Shown piece by piece: positions 16,539 to 24,743 of a stretch of 64,000 bases of DNA (position 1 is the stretch's first letter; each line of letters begins with the position of its first letter). This DNA is from Collimonas fungivorans Ter331 (lineage in GTDB: Bacteria > Pseudomonadota > Gammaproteobacteria > Burkholderiales > Burkholderiaceae_D), in assembly GCF_000221045.1 (NCBI RefSeq), contig NC_015856.1:3740542-3804541 (forward strand), read 5' to 3'. The position numbers were made by a program, and so were the translations under genes. The notes under the pieces are model-generated. The model was not told the origin of the DNA. It was given only the letters and a program-made list of their open reading frames with translations, and made no database searches.

Positions 16539-16566
16539 AAAAAGCCTGCTCAAAAGCAGGCTTTTT
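16539..16566 (-). terminator. Intrinsic terminator after the DsbA-family gene
   Basis: Arms AAAAAGCCTGCT and AGCAGGCTTTTT enclose a CAAA loop, giving a U-run in both directions. It lies 80 bp beyond the stop of the minus-strand gene ending at 16647. The surrounding gene-free stretch 16273-16646 holds this terminator and an A/T-rich region (about 16400-16510) that probably contains the autotransporter promoter. No further gene is seen there. Confidence 0.85.
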
Positions 16567-16646
16567 CTCAGTTGACGGCGGCCTGCTTATGCAAGAAGCA
16601 GCGGTTCGATTTCCACCAGCCTCCCGTCGCCGCACCGGCTGACATG

Positions 16647-17363
16647 CTAAGCGCTTAAGGCTGCTTTCCAGGCTTGCACCTGCCCAAAGAAACGGCCGGT
16701 ATCCAGCACTTCGATGTGCGCTCCGCGTTGCAGCACAAAGGTAGGAAATCCCTGGCCGCCGACGCGTGCAAGCAAAGCTCGGCTGGCGGCTATATGGGCT
16801 TGCGTGGCGGCGCCGTCCAGCTCGGCGAACTTGCCGTCGAACAGCGCAGGATCAAGACCGATCTGCGGCGCCAGCGCATGCAGCACAGCCGCTTCGGCAA
16901 CCCGCAAGCCTTGCACATAGTGCGCCGCCTGTATCCGCGCCAGCATGGCCGATCCCTGTCCGGCAATTGCATCGGCAGCCAGCACCGCGGTAGTCGGCGG
17001 TGCGGAATCGAAGATCGCGCTAGTGTCCAGCAGCAGGCCGTTGAAGTAGTCGTCGCCAAACGGCTGGCCGGTCATGGCCGCGATACGCTGGTCGTGCTGC
17101 ATCACGTAGTTGCGCAACTGCGCGCTGACCTGCTTGCGATTGCTGCCGGTCATCATGCCGCCGCCGTGCAGCTCGATGTGCAGCCCGGCGACCTCGCGCG
17201 CGGCCTGCAGCAAAGGCGCCGCGCCGTAACACCAGCCGCACAGCGGATCGTAGATGTAATGCAGCACGGTGCCCTGCGTCGCAGCCGGCGCCGCTGCAGC
17301 CGTGCTTTCAACCGCACCGGGCAGCGCGCAGCTGCCATCGTCGCAATCGTCGCCGGTTACCAT
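16647..17363 (-). CDS. DsbA-family thiol oxidoreductase (FrnE/2-hydroxychromene isomerase-like fold)
   Basis: A 238-residue protein with the thioredoxin-fold active site CGWC (HYIYDPLCGWCYGAAPLL, about residues 35-52) and a C-terminal cis-Pro region (GGQGFPTFVLQRG). The N-terminus carries a short cysteine-bearing leader (DDCDDGSCALPG) and no export signal, which suggests a cytoplasmic DsbA-like protein. Its start overlaps the end of the upstream metallo-hydrolase gene by 7 bases, so the two are probably co-translated. The natural substrate is unknown; oxidative stress or a redox-linked catabolic role is possible. Confidence 0.83.
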   Translation of the reverse strand: MVTGDDCDDGSCALPGAVESTAAAAPAATQGTVLHYIYDPLCGWCYGAAPLLQAAREVAGLHIELHGGGMMTGSNRKQVSAQLRNYVMQHDQRIAAMTGQPFGDDYFNGLLLDTSAIFDSAPPTTAVLAADAIAGQGSAMLARIQAAHYVQGLRVAEAAVLHALAPQIGLDPALFDGKFAELDGAATQAHIAASRALLARVGGQGFPTFVLQRGAHIEVLDTGRFFGQVQAWKAALSA

Positions 17364-18241
17364 TTCATTTCACCTTTGCTGACCTTGGCGCCCAGTTCCA
17401 GCGACGATACGCCGCCCAGGTTCGGGTAATGCTTTTTCATCGCATCAATCAAGGCGGCGGAATCCTTGGCCTTGACGGTTTCCGCTTCATAGGTCTTCAG
17501 ATAGTCCTTGGTGAACCGTACCGATTCGATGGTTTGCGGTGCGCCGGCGCTGAAATGGCCTGGCACCACGATCTTCGGATGCAAGGACGAAATCTTGTCG
17601 AGCATCTTGATCCATTGCTGGCGCGAAGCCAGGGTCTGGGTATCGGCGGTCCATACATGTTCATTGCCGACCACCAGCACGCCGCCAACCACTGCCTTCA
17701 ACGATGGAATCCAGACAAACGTGCGGTCCGGACTGGCGCCGTCAAGGCCGATCACTTCCAGCTTGCGGCCTTCCAGGGTCAGCGTGTTGCCTTGCAGCGG
17801 TTCCGGCACGATCAGTTGCGTGGGCGCGTTGGTGCCCAGCTTGGGGCCCCAGAACGCCAGCTTGTCCTGCATGGTGGCCTTGATGTGGGCGATCACCGGC
17901 GCCGGCGCCACTATCTTGGCGTCCGGATAGGCTTCCTTCAGCACTTCCAGGCCAAAGTAATAGTCAGGATCGCCATGGCTGATGTAGATGGTGGTCAGCT
18001 TCTTGCCGCTGTCCTGGATCTTTTTGAGCAGCTGGCCGGCGTTGGCGCGGTCGAACTGGGCATCGATGACGATGGCGTCGGTGCTGCCGGTAATCAGTTC
18101 GGAAGATACCGGGAACATGCCGTTGGCGCCCGGATTGAAGACTTCCAGCTTCAAGGGTTGCGGCGCCGCGGCTGCCGAACCGGCGATCATCAGGCCTGCG
18201 GCAGTTGCCAGCAGCGAACGGAACAAGGTGCGTGTAAACAT
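17357..18241 (-). CDS. Exported MBL-fold metallo-hydrolase with variant metal motif
   Basis: A 294-residue protein with a signal peptide (MFTRTLFRSLLATAAGLMIAGSAAAAP, cleavage after AAA near residue 26). It has the metallo-beta-lactamase fold: SSELITGSTDAIVIDAQFD, then ISHGDPDYYFGLEVLKEAYPDA, and a late VVPGHFSAG histidine. The usual HxHxDH motif reads HGDPDY, so the second and last histidines are replaced by Asp and Tyr; related exported MBL proteins share this variant. Probably periplasmic. It forms an operon with the DsbA-like gene and is divergent from the LysR gene at 18356. Confidence 0.82.
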   Translation of the reverse strand: MFTRTLFRSLLATAAGLMIAGSAAAAPQPLKLEVFNPGANGMFPVSSELITGSTDAIVIDAQFDRANAGQLLKKIQDSGKKLTTIYISHGDPDYYFGLEVLKEAYPDAKIVAPAPVIAHIKATMQDKLAFWGPKLGTNAPTQLIVPEPLQGNTLTLEGRKLEVIGLDGASPDRTFVWIPSLKAVVGGVLVVGNEHVWTADTQTLASRQQWIKMLDKISSLHPKIVVPGHFSAGAPQTIESVRFTKDYLKTYEAETVKAKDSAALIDAMKKHYPNLGGVSSLELGAKVSKGEMKW

Positions 18242-18355
18242 CGAGATCTCCAGGGTGATAAGAAAGAAACATCATCATAGTTGACTAAAATGAGGCGAAA
18301 AACCCCATAATAGCGTCCAGTTAGTTGCATAAATCGACCTAATAGGTTAAACGCC

Positions 18356-19264
18356 ATGGACAGACTGGTTGCAATGCAGGTATTCGTCGAGGTCGCGGAC
18401 CGCGGCAGCCTGACCGCCGCCGCCGACAAGCTCGACATGTCACGCGCCATGGTGTCGCGCTACCTGGCCGAACTCGAGGAATGGGTAGGCGCCCGTCTGT
18501 TCCATCGCACCACACGCAAGCTGAGCCTGACCTCAGCCGGCAGCGACACCCTGCCGCGTTGCCGCCAGATGCTGGACATGGCCGGCGAGATCCAGGCTTC
18601 CGCCGCCACGCCCCAGCATACTCCGCGCGGCACGCTGCGCCTGACTTGCAGCATGTCGCTCGGCCAGGCTTACCTGGCGCCGCTGCTGGCGCGTTTCCTG
18701 AAACGCTATCCGGGCACCGCGATCGACATGCTGCTGGTTGACCGCGCAGTCAACCTGGTCGAAGAACGAGTGGACCTGGCGATCCGCATCACCAACGCGC
18801 TTGACCCCAACCTGATTGCGCGCAAGTTGGCGGTGTGCCGCTCGGTGGTGTGCGCCTCGCCAGCCTACCTTGACGAACACGGCACGCCAAAAACCGCGGA
18901 GGACCTGGCGCTGCACAACTGCCTGACCTACTCCTATTTCGGCAAGAGCTTGTGGGAATTCGAGAAAGACGGCGCGCCGGTGACAGTGCCGGTGGGCGGC
19001 AACATGAGCGCCAACGAATCGTCGGTATTGCTGGAAGCGGCTGTCGCCGGCGCCGGCATCAGCTTGCAGCCGGTGTATGCGGCCACAGGATTGCTGCGTA
19101 GTGGTAAACTACGCGCGCTGCTTGGAGAATACCAACCGCGCGAAATGAGCATTTACGGCGTGTACGCATCGCGCCGCCAAATGCCTGCCATCCTGCGCGC
19201 CATGCTCGATTTCCTGGTCGAGGAATTCAGCGCAGACACAGACTGGGCGACACCAGTCGCTTAA
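18356..19264 (+). CDS. LysR-family transcriptional regulator
   Basis: A 302-residue LysR regulator: HTH at residues 1-60 (MDRLVAMQVFVEVADRGSLTAAADKL; RAMVSRYLAELEEWVGARLFHRTTRK) and an effector domain beginning GTLRLTCSMSLGQAYLAPLL. It is divergent from the MBL/DsbA gene pair across 114 bp and upstream of an MdfA-like pump on the same strand, so either could be its target; the divergent pair is the more usual arrangement. Inducer not deducible. Confidence 0.9.
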   Translation: MDRLVAMQVFVEVADRGSLTAAADKLDMSRAMVSRYLAELEEWVGARLFHRTTRKLSLTSAGSDTLPRCRQMLDMAGEIQASAATPQHTPRGTLRLTCSMSLGQAYLAPLLARFLKRYPGTAIDMLLVDRAVNLVEERVDLAIRITNALDPNLIARKLAVCRSVVCASPAYLDEHGTPKTAEDLALHNCLTYSYFGKSLWEFEKDGAPVTVPVGGNMSANESSVLLEAAVAGAGISLQPVYAATGLLRSGKLRALLGEYQPREMSIYGVYASRRQMPAILRAMLDFLVEEFSADTDWATPVA

Positions 19265-19369
19265 ATCAAGCAAAGAATCAAGCAAATCCGTCCGTGACAC
19301 CCGTAAGGCAGCCACTGCCCGCGCGTTAGCCAATGCTTTCAGTCGTCACAGCTTTACCTAGTAAAAAAA

Positions 19370-20611
19370 ATGCAAAAAATCTCGACGCTTACCCGTAATA
19401 CCTTGATGTTCCCGCTGGCTCTGGTGCTGTTCGAGTTTTCGGTCTACATCGCCAACGACATGATCCAGCCGGGCATGCTGACGGTGACCCGCGAATTCGG
19501 CGCCAGCGCAGCCTGGATGGCGTCCGCCATGACTGCCTTCCTGGTCGGCGGCGCCGTGTTCCAATGGCTGTTCGGGCCGCTCTCGGACCGCATTGGCCGC
19601 CGCCCCGTCATGCTGGGCGGCACCGTCTTTTTCATCCTGTCCTGCCTGGCGACGCTGTTCTCGCAAAGCATTGAGAGCTTCATCGTCCTGCGCGTGCTGC
19701 AAGGCGTGGGCCTGTGTTTCATTTCTTCGGTCGGCTACGCCGTGGTGCAGGAAGCATTTGAAGAAAAGGCCGCGATACGCGTTACCGCGCTGATGGCCAA
19801 TGTCGCCTTGATTGCGCCGCTGATCGGCCCCGTGGCGGGCGCTTTCATGATTGAAATCCTGCCTTGGCGCATGGTGTTTGTATTCATCGCCGCCATTGCC
19901 ACCATATCCCTGGTCGGCCTGTGGCGGCACATGCCGGAAACCGTCAAGCAGCGCAAAGAGAAACTGCCGCTGGTGCAGATCTGGCACGACTACCGCGCGG
20001 TGGTCGGCAACCGTCATTTCCTGAAGGCGGCAATGTGCATGCCCTTGCTGGCGATTCCGCTGATCGGCTGGATCGCCATGTCGCCGGAGATCCTGGTGGC
20101 CGACGGCCACCTGAGCGTGATCGAATACGGTTACTGGCAGATCCCGGTGTTCGGCTGCCTGATCGCCGGCAACCTGGTGCTGGCGCGCCAGGTCGACCGC
20201 TGGCGCCTGGGCAGTTCGATCAAGATCGCGCTGTATCCGATTGCCCTGGGCGTGCTGATCATGCTGTTCGGCGCGGCTTTCCTCGACACGCCTTACTTCC
20301 TGGTGGCGGCGATCAGCGTGATTGCTTTTGGCGAAGGCTTGTCGGCGGCAGTCATGATCCGTTTCACGCTGACCGAAAGCGCAGTCTCGAAGGCCACCGT
20401 GGCGGCCACCATGGGCATGATCAACATGACCTTGTACGGCGTCGGCATCGAACTGTACAAGGTGTTTTACCAATATGCGGGCATGATGGGTTTTGCGCTG
20501 TTCTCGCTGGCGGTGATTGCGTTGTACTGGTACCTGTCGCGCAGTGTGGTGGCGCGCGCCATGCTGGCCCGGGTGACCGGGCATGAAGAGAAAGACGGGC
20601 CGCTGATCTGA
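19370..20611 (+). CDS. mdfA: MdfA/MdtM-like MFS multidrug efflux transporter
   Basis: A 413-residue, 12-helix transporter of the DHA1 group. Characteristic are LFEFSVYIANDMIQPGMLTV in TM1, with the membrane-embedded acidic residue seen in MdfA, motif [17 protein letters not shown], and motif C-like ALIAPLIGPVAGAFMIEILPWRMVF. MdfA-type pumps expel cationic and neutral drugs in exchange for protons. It follows the LysR gene at 18356 by 105 bp. The symbol reflects family resemblance, not proven orthology. Confidence 0.85.
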   Translation: MQKISTLTRNTLMFPLALVLFEFSVYIANDMIQPGMLTVTREFGASAAWMASAMTAFLVGGAVFQWLFGPLSDRIGRRPVMLGGTVFFILSCLATLFSQSIESFIVLRVLQGVGLCFISSVGYAVVQEAFEEKAAIRVTALMANVALIAPLIGPVAGAFMIEILPWRMVFVFIAAIATISLVGLWRHMPETVKQRKEKLPLVQIWHDYRAVVGNRHFLKAAMCMPLLAIPLIGWIAMSPEILVADGHLSVIEYGYWQIPVFGCLIAGNLVLARQVDRWRLGSSIKIALYPIALGVLIMLFGAAFLDTPYFLVAAISVIAFGEGLSAAVMIRFTLTESAVSKATVAATMGMINMTLYGVGIELYKVFYQYAGMMGFALFSLAVIALYWYLSRSVVARAMLARVTGHEEKDGPLI

Positions 20612-20618
20612 TGGATCT

Positions 20619-20644
20619 GCTGCTCCGACCGGCGTCGGAGCAGC
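20619..20644. terminator. Strong hairpin between convergent mdfA-like gene and folE
   Basis: Perfect 11-bp arms (GCTGCTCCGAC and GTCGGAGCAGC) with a 4-base loop fill the 44-bp gap between two convergent genes. No U-run follows on either strand, so if it terminates transcription it is not a canonical intrinsic terminator. Confidence 0.5.
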
Positions 20645-20655
20645 GTTGCAGCGAA

Positions 20656-21276
20656 TTATTCGCCGTGCTTTTGGCTGATGATGCTCATGAACTCGCGCCG
20701 CGTCGACGGATCGTCGCGGAACGCGCCCAGCATGCGGCTGGTCACCAGGCTGGTGCCTGGTTTGTGGATGCCGCGCGTGGTCATGCATTCATGCGACGCT
20801 TCGATCACTACCGCCACGCCTTTCGGCAGCAGCACCTGCTGCAAGGTATCGGCAATCTGCACCGTCATTTTTTCCTGGATCTGCAAACGCTTGGCGAAGA
20901 TGTCGACCAGCCGCGCCAGTTTCGAAATGCCGACCACGCGCCGGTCCGGCAGGTAAGCCACGTGGGCCTTGCCGATAATCGGCGCCATATGGTGTTCGCA
21001 ATGGCTCTCGAAACGGATATTGGTCAGCACCACCATCTCGTCGTAGCCCTCGACTTCCGAAAAAGTGGTCGAGAGGATTTCCACCGGGTCCTTGCTGTAA
21101 CCGGCAAAAAATTCTTCATAAGCCCGCGCCACGCGCGCCGGCGTATCCAGCAGGCCTTCGCGGTCAGGATCGTCGCCGGCCCAGCGCAGCAGGGTGCGGA
21201 TCGCCGATTCCGCCTCGGCGCGGCTTGGACGTTCTGACAAGGCGCTAGCCGCCGGTACTGGATCTTTTGAGGACAT
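20656..21276 (-). CDS. folE: GTP cyclohydrolase I
   Basis: A 206-residue enzyme converting GTP to dihydroneopterin triphosphate, the first step of folate synthesis. It shows the family signatures [23 protein letters not shown] (zinc Cys and catalytic His) and [23 protein letters not shown], the second zinc cysteine in [14 protein letters not shown], and the terminal TRREFMSII. The start at 21276 has AAGG upstream; the longer reading from 21366 lacks homology. Divergent from the DJ-1 gene at 21493. Confidence 0.96.
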   Translation of the reverse strand: MSSKDPVPAASALSERPSRAEAESAIRTLLRWAGDDPDREGLLDTPARVARAYEEFFAGYSKDPVEILSTTFSEVEGYDEMVVLTNIRFESHCEHHMAPIIGKAHVAYLPDRRVVGISKLARLVDIFAKRLQIQEKMTVQIADTLQQVLLPKGVAVVIEASHECMTTRGIHKPGTSLVTSRMLGAFRDDPSTRREFMSIISQKHGE

Positions 21277-21492
21277 CTGTTTACCTTTTTCTAAAAATTT
21301 TACTTGCTCAATACATTTCGGCTGATGCCGACAGTGTAATTCAGCTATGGCATTACTGCATCGCATTCCTCAAAGGTGGGACGATTGCGCAATGCAACAT
21401 CGAAACTTGCGCCGGTAATAGCCTGTTATTACCTGCCGCACCCTCGCTGTTCCATACTCGACCTTCCCTGCCCCCTCACTGAAGGACTTATC

Positions 21493-22074
21493 ATGAGCGC
21501 GAAAAAAATCCTGATCCTGGCCGGCGATTACGTCGAAGATTATGAATTGATGGTGCCGTTCCAGGCGCTGCAGATGGTCGGCCACCAGGTCGACGTGGTG
21601 TGCCCGGACAAAGCCGCCGGCGCCCAGGTCCGCACGGCCATCCACGATTTCGAAGGCGACCAGACTTATAGCGAAAAACCCGGCCACAACTTTACCTTGA
21701 ACGCCGCATTCAGCGACGTCGACGTCAGCCGTTACGACGCCTTGCTGATCCCGGGCGGCCGCGCCCCCGAATATCTGCGCCTGAATCCGCGCGTGATCGA
21801 AATCGTCCAGCAATTCCACGCCGCCGACAAGCCGATTGCGGCAGTCTGCCACGGTCCGCAGCTGCTGGCGGCGGCCGGCGTGCTGGAAGGAAAAACCTGT
21901 TCCGCCTATTCGGCCTGCGCGCCGGAAGTCAAACTGGCCGGCGGCAAGTATGCGGAAATCGACGTCACCGCCGCCCATCGCGACGGCAACCTGGTGACGG
22001 CGCCGGCATGGCCGGCCCATCCGGCCTGGCTGGCGCTGTTCCTGGCTGCATTGGGAACCCGCATCGAGTTATGA
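21493..22074 (+). CDS. DJ-1/PfpI family protein (class I glutamine amidotransferase-like)
   Basis: A 193-residue protein with the DJ-1/PfpI fold: [34 protein letters not shown] at the start and the nucleophile elbow [24 protein letters not shown], with the catalytic cysteine near residue 118. The start at 21493 is supported by GAAGGA 7 bases upstream. Members act as glyoxalase III, protein deglycase-like or stress chaperone proteins; which applies here is not decidable. Followed after 62 bp by a ribbon-helix-helix protein gene. Confidence 0.85.
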   Translation: MSAKKILILAGDYVEDYELMVPFQALQMVGHQVDVVCPDKAAGAQVRTAIHDFEGDQTYSEKPGHNFTLNAAFSDVDVSRYDALLIPGGRAPEYLRLNPRVIEIVQQFHAADKPIAAVCHGPQLLAAAGVLEGKTCSAYSACAPEVKLAGGKYAEIDVTAAHRDGNLVTAPAWPAHPAWLALFLAALGTRIEL

Positions 22075-22136
22075 TGGAGGCCGTGCGACAGCGACAGCTG
22101 CCGCACGCCATGACTGTTCAAGAAATGAGGTATGCG

Positions 22137-22457
22137 ATGTGTCAGATTTATGCCCAGGCCGATCCCATCCTGTACGAATCGCGCGCCCGCTCGGTGCGCA
22201 TCATGGGCGTCATCACCACCATCAAGCTGGAAAACCTGTTCTGGCAAACCCTGGCGGAACTGGCGGCAGACAACGATTTGACCACCAACCAGCTGATCGC
22301 CAAGCTGCACGATGAAGTCACCACGCACCTGGGCGAGGCCAGCAATTTCGCCTCTTTCCTGCGCGTCACCTGCCTGCGCTACCAGAGCCTGAAAACCGAC
22401 GCCGAGCTTGCCACTACGGCAGCCACGGCGGCAACCAAGATCAGCGCTGCAGCTTAG
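22137..22457 (+). CDS. Ribbon-helix-helix domain protein
   Basis: A 106-residue protein starting [46 protein letters not shown], which fits the RHH_4-type ribbon-helix-helix family: one DNA-contacting strand ([14 protein letters not shown]) and two helices. The ATG at 22137 has GAGG 8 bases upstream. Its last codons overlap the end of the convergent SMR gene by four bases. RHH proteins of this type are widespread DNA-binding proteins of unknown target. Confidence 0.75.
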   Translation: MCQIYAQADPILYESRARSVRIMGVITTIKLENLFWQTLAELAADNDLTTNQLIAKLHDEVTTHLGEASNFASFLRVTCLRYQSLKTDAELATTAATAATKISAAA

Positions 22458-22774
22458 GCAGCTGTCGACAGTTTCAAGCCGATCAGCCCCAGCACGATCA
22501 GGCTCACGCTGGCGATGCGCGCCAGGCTGACCGCCTCGCCCAGCAGCACGATGCCGGCAATGAACGATCCTACCGCGCCGATCCCGGTCCATACTGCATA
22601 GGCGGTGCCCAGCGGCAGGGTGCGCATGGCGATCGCCAGCAGCCAGATGCTGATGGCCATGCCGACACAAGTAATGAGCGACGGCAAATTGCGCGTAAAA
22701 CCTTCGGAATATTTGAGGCCGACAGCCCAGATGACTTCCGCTATGCCGGCGAGTACGAGAATGATCCAGGCCAT
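22454..22774 (-). CDS. gdx: SMR-family guanidinium exporter (Gdx/SugE-like)
   Basis: A 106-residue, four-helix small multidrug resistance protein: [29 protein letters not shown], with the TM1 Glu13 in the [12 protein letters not shown] context typical of SugE/Gdx rather than EmrE, and [25 protein letters not shown]. Gdx exchanges guanidinium for protons. The assignment is strongly supported by a guanidine-II riboswitch directly upstream. GGAGG precedes ATG 22774 by 4 bases; the longer frame from 22864 would run through the riboswitch. Confidence 0.93.
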   Translation of the reverse strand: MAWIILVLAGIAEVIWAVGLKYSEGFTRNLPSLITCVGMAISIWLLAIAMRTLPLGTAYAVWTGIGAVGSFIAGIVLLGEAVSLARIASVSLIVLGLIGLKLSTAA

Positions 22775-22792
22775 GCGACCTCCATAAAAGAT

Positions 22793-22846
22793 GGGGTCGT
22801 CCCCGGTTGAAATACAATGTGCGGCAGCGCCAGGTCGTCCTGGCGC
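22793..22846 (-). promoter_or_regulatory. Guanidine-II (mini-ykkC) riboswitch
   Basis: On the minus strand two hairpins each carry an ACGA tetraloop: GCGCCAGG-ACGA-CCTGGCGC (22846-22827) and GGGG-ACGA-CCCC (22804-22793). This paired ACGR-loop layout is the defining guanidine-II architecture. The second hairpin ends 10 bases before the ribosome binding site GGAGG (22783-22779) of the SMR exporter, so ligand-dependent loop-loop pairing can control translation initiation. Confidence 0.9.
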
Positions 22847-22932
22847 CGGAATGAAACGCGACACCTATTATATTTTTTTTCTGCCATGGCCGCATGCGCA
22901 GATTTTTTCAGCCCGACCTCGCCAGTTCTCCC

Positions 22933-23256
22933 ATGACAAAAACCTTTGCCCTGTTCCTCCTGACCGCCATCGCCGAGCTGCTCGGCTGCTATCTACCGAT
23001 GTTATGGCTCAACAACAAAGGCTCGGCATGGCTGTTGCTGCCGGCGGCCATCAGCCTGACCGCCTTCGTCTGGCTGCTAAGCTTGCATCCGGCTGCCAGC
23101 GGCCGCGTGTATGCGGCCTACGGCGCGGTGTATATCGCCACGGCGATTTTCTGGCTGTGGAGCGTCGATGGCATTGCCCCGCGCTGGACCGATCTGCTGG
23201 GAGCAGGGTTGGCATTGTCGGGCGCGGCGGTGATCGCCTTGGGCGCGCGCGCCTGA
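22933..23256 (+). CDS. ynfA: YnfA family (UPF0060) inner-membrane protein
   Basis: A 107-residue four-helix membrane protein: [26 protein letters not shown], then the [45 protein letters not shown] signature of UPF0060. The family is SMR-like and has been linked to small-molecule export. Divergent from the guanidine exporter, so two SMR-like carriers lie back to back. Confidence 0.92.
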   Translation: MTKTFALFLLTAIAELLGCYLPMLWLNNKGSAWLLLPAAISLTAFVWLLSLHPAASGRVYAAYGAVYIATAIFWLWSVDGIAPRWTDLLGAGLALSGAAVIALGARA

Positions 23257-23275
23257 CAAGCTCCCGTCATGGCAG

Positions 23276-24280
23276 CTAGTGCACGCCGATCCATCCCAGG
23301 CCAGCGGCAAACACCACATACAGCAGACCGAACAGCGCCAGGATGCCGCCGCTCAGCATGCCCTTGCGCAGCAAAGCGTACAGGCCGAACATCGAGATCA
23401 TGGTGACGGCGGCGGCCCAGATCAATGCGGGACTCAGCATCCACGGCGTAAAAATCAGCACCAGTGCGGTCGGGATGGTGGCCTGGATCATCATCGCCCC
23501 GCTGATATTACTCAAGGCCAGGGTCTGCTTGCCCTGCCGGACCCAGATCACGGCATTCAGGATTTCCGGCAGTTCAGTCGCAATCGGGCTCAGCAGCAAG
23601 GCAGTCAGCTGCGGCGAGATGCCGAGCCAGGGAGAAATTTCGCCGAGCTGATGCACGAACAACTGCGAGCTGAGGAAAATCACCACTAGCGCCACCAGCG
23701 TCTGCAGCAATGCCCAGCCCAGCACCGGCTGCGGATCGTGAGGACGGAACTTGAGCGGTTCCAGCTCGTGTATCTCGGCGTCGGCATCCTCTTCCTTGCG
23801 CATCTCGCCCCAGATATACACACCGTAGGCCAGCAGGAAAAAAGCGCCCAGCCAAGGCTTGATCACAAACGCCACCAGCCCGAGGCCGACCTTGACCACG
23901 AAAATCCCGATGAACCAGGCCTGGTCCCGGCTCAACCGCTGCGCGGCGCTGGCCGACAGCAGGATGCTGCCGAGCTTCTTGCGGTTCAGGATGAACATCA
24001 GGCCCACCACCGCATACGCGATGGTCGCCAGCACCAGCGGTCCGCCCAGCGCCGCGCCGACGCCGATTTCCCGGTGCGCCGCATCGCGCCCGAACACCAC
24101 GGCGACAAACGTCACCACGCTTTCCGGCAAGGCCGTGCCGAACGCCGCCAGCACTGTGCCTACCGCACTTTGCGCGATGCCGAGCCGGCGTCCGACCCAT
24201 TCGATGCTGTTGACGAAATATTCACAGGAAAGATAGATCACCACGGCCGAGCCGAGCAATAGAGCGAAGCTGAGTATCAT
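23276..24280 (-). CDS. CaCA-family cation exchanger (probable Mn2+/Ca2+ antiporter)
   Basis: A 334-residue membrane protein with two homologous halves of the sodium/calcium exchanger family: FGTALPESVVTFVAVVFGRD in the first alpha repeat and LLLSPIATELPEILNAVIWVRQGKQTLALSNISGAMMIQ in the second. An acidic cytoplasmic loop (KEEDADAEIHELEPLKF) separates them. ATG 24280 has CAGGAG upstream. A yybP-ykoY riboswitch lies in the 5' leader, pointing to manganese export as in other riboswitch-controlled CaCA carriers. Calcium as an additional substrate is possible. Confidence 0.88.
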   Translation of the reverse strand: MILSFALLLGSAVVIYLSCEYFVNSIEWVGRRLGIAQSAVGTVLAAFGTALPESVVTFVAVVFGRDAAHREIGVGAALGGPLVLATIAYAVVGLMFILNRKKLGSILLSASAAQRLSRDQAWFIGIFVVKVGLGLVAFVIKPWLGAFFLLAYGVYIWGEMRKEEDADAEIHELEPLKFRPHDPQPVLGWALLQTLVALVVIFLSSQLFVHQLGEISPWLGISPQLTALLLSPIATELPEILNAVIWVRQGKQTLALSNISGAMMIQATIPTALVLIFTPWMLSPALIWAAAVTMISMFGLYALLRKGMLSGGILALFGLLYVVFAAGLGWIGVH

Positions 24281-24455
24281 GGGTGCGCTCCTGCAGGGCA
24301 AGCCATGGCAACAGACAAGAAAACAAACAAGGAAAGAAGCGGCTTAGCAAAACTGGCTGTGGCAGCATGCTGGCGCTGCCATTGGCGGTAAATAAGCATT
24401 TGGACATCCTGAGGGCCGGGCACTGACGAATGGCGCAACGCCTTCGCCCGGCCGG

Positions 24456-24600
24456 GTAAAGGGAAGCACCATAGGTCTTGCCAAACCGTGCGGTCGCGCA
24501 TGCCATGGCGTAAATTGGATACAGCGCCAAGTATGTTGACATGCGCTCTTCGAAAGACTCGAAGGCGGCTACTCCCCTAAGGAGCCGCAATTTTATCACT
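24456..24600 (-). promoter_or_regulatory. yybP-ykoY manganese riboswitch
   Basis: On the minus strand the leader contains the conserved blocks in order: GGCTCCTTAGGGGAGTAGCC near the 5' end, GCATGTCAACATAC in the middle, and GGTTTGGCAAGACCTATGG toward the 3' side, joined by paired arms. These are the hallmarks of the Mn2+-sensing yybP-ykoY aptamer. About 175 bases separate its end from the antiporter start, room for an expression platform. The stretch 24281-24743 otherwise holds only this leader and the lpxO promoter region. Confidence 0.87.
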
Positions 24601-24743
24601 GAAATATTGCCAGCGGCAACGATAGCCGCGGCATCCTCCAACATTCTCCTGCGCAACAAGCCAGGGTAACAAACGGCTTGGATAACGGATAACAGGCGCA
24701 AAAGAGATAAAATGGCGGCTTATTTGTAACGGAGCACATTTTT

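Noticed and set aside
19358-20788. 476-codon minus-strand frame opposite the MdfA-like gene
   Set aside because: Very His/Gln/Arg-rich antisense translation that crosses a strong hairpin and the end of folE.
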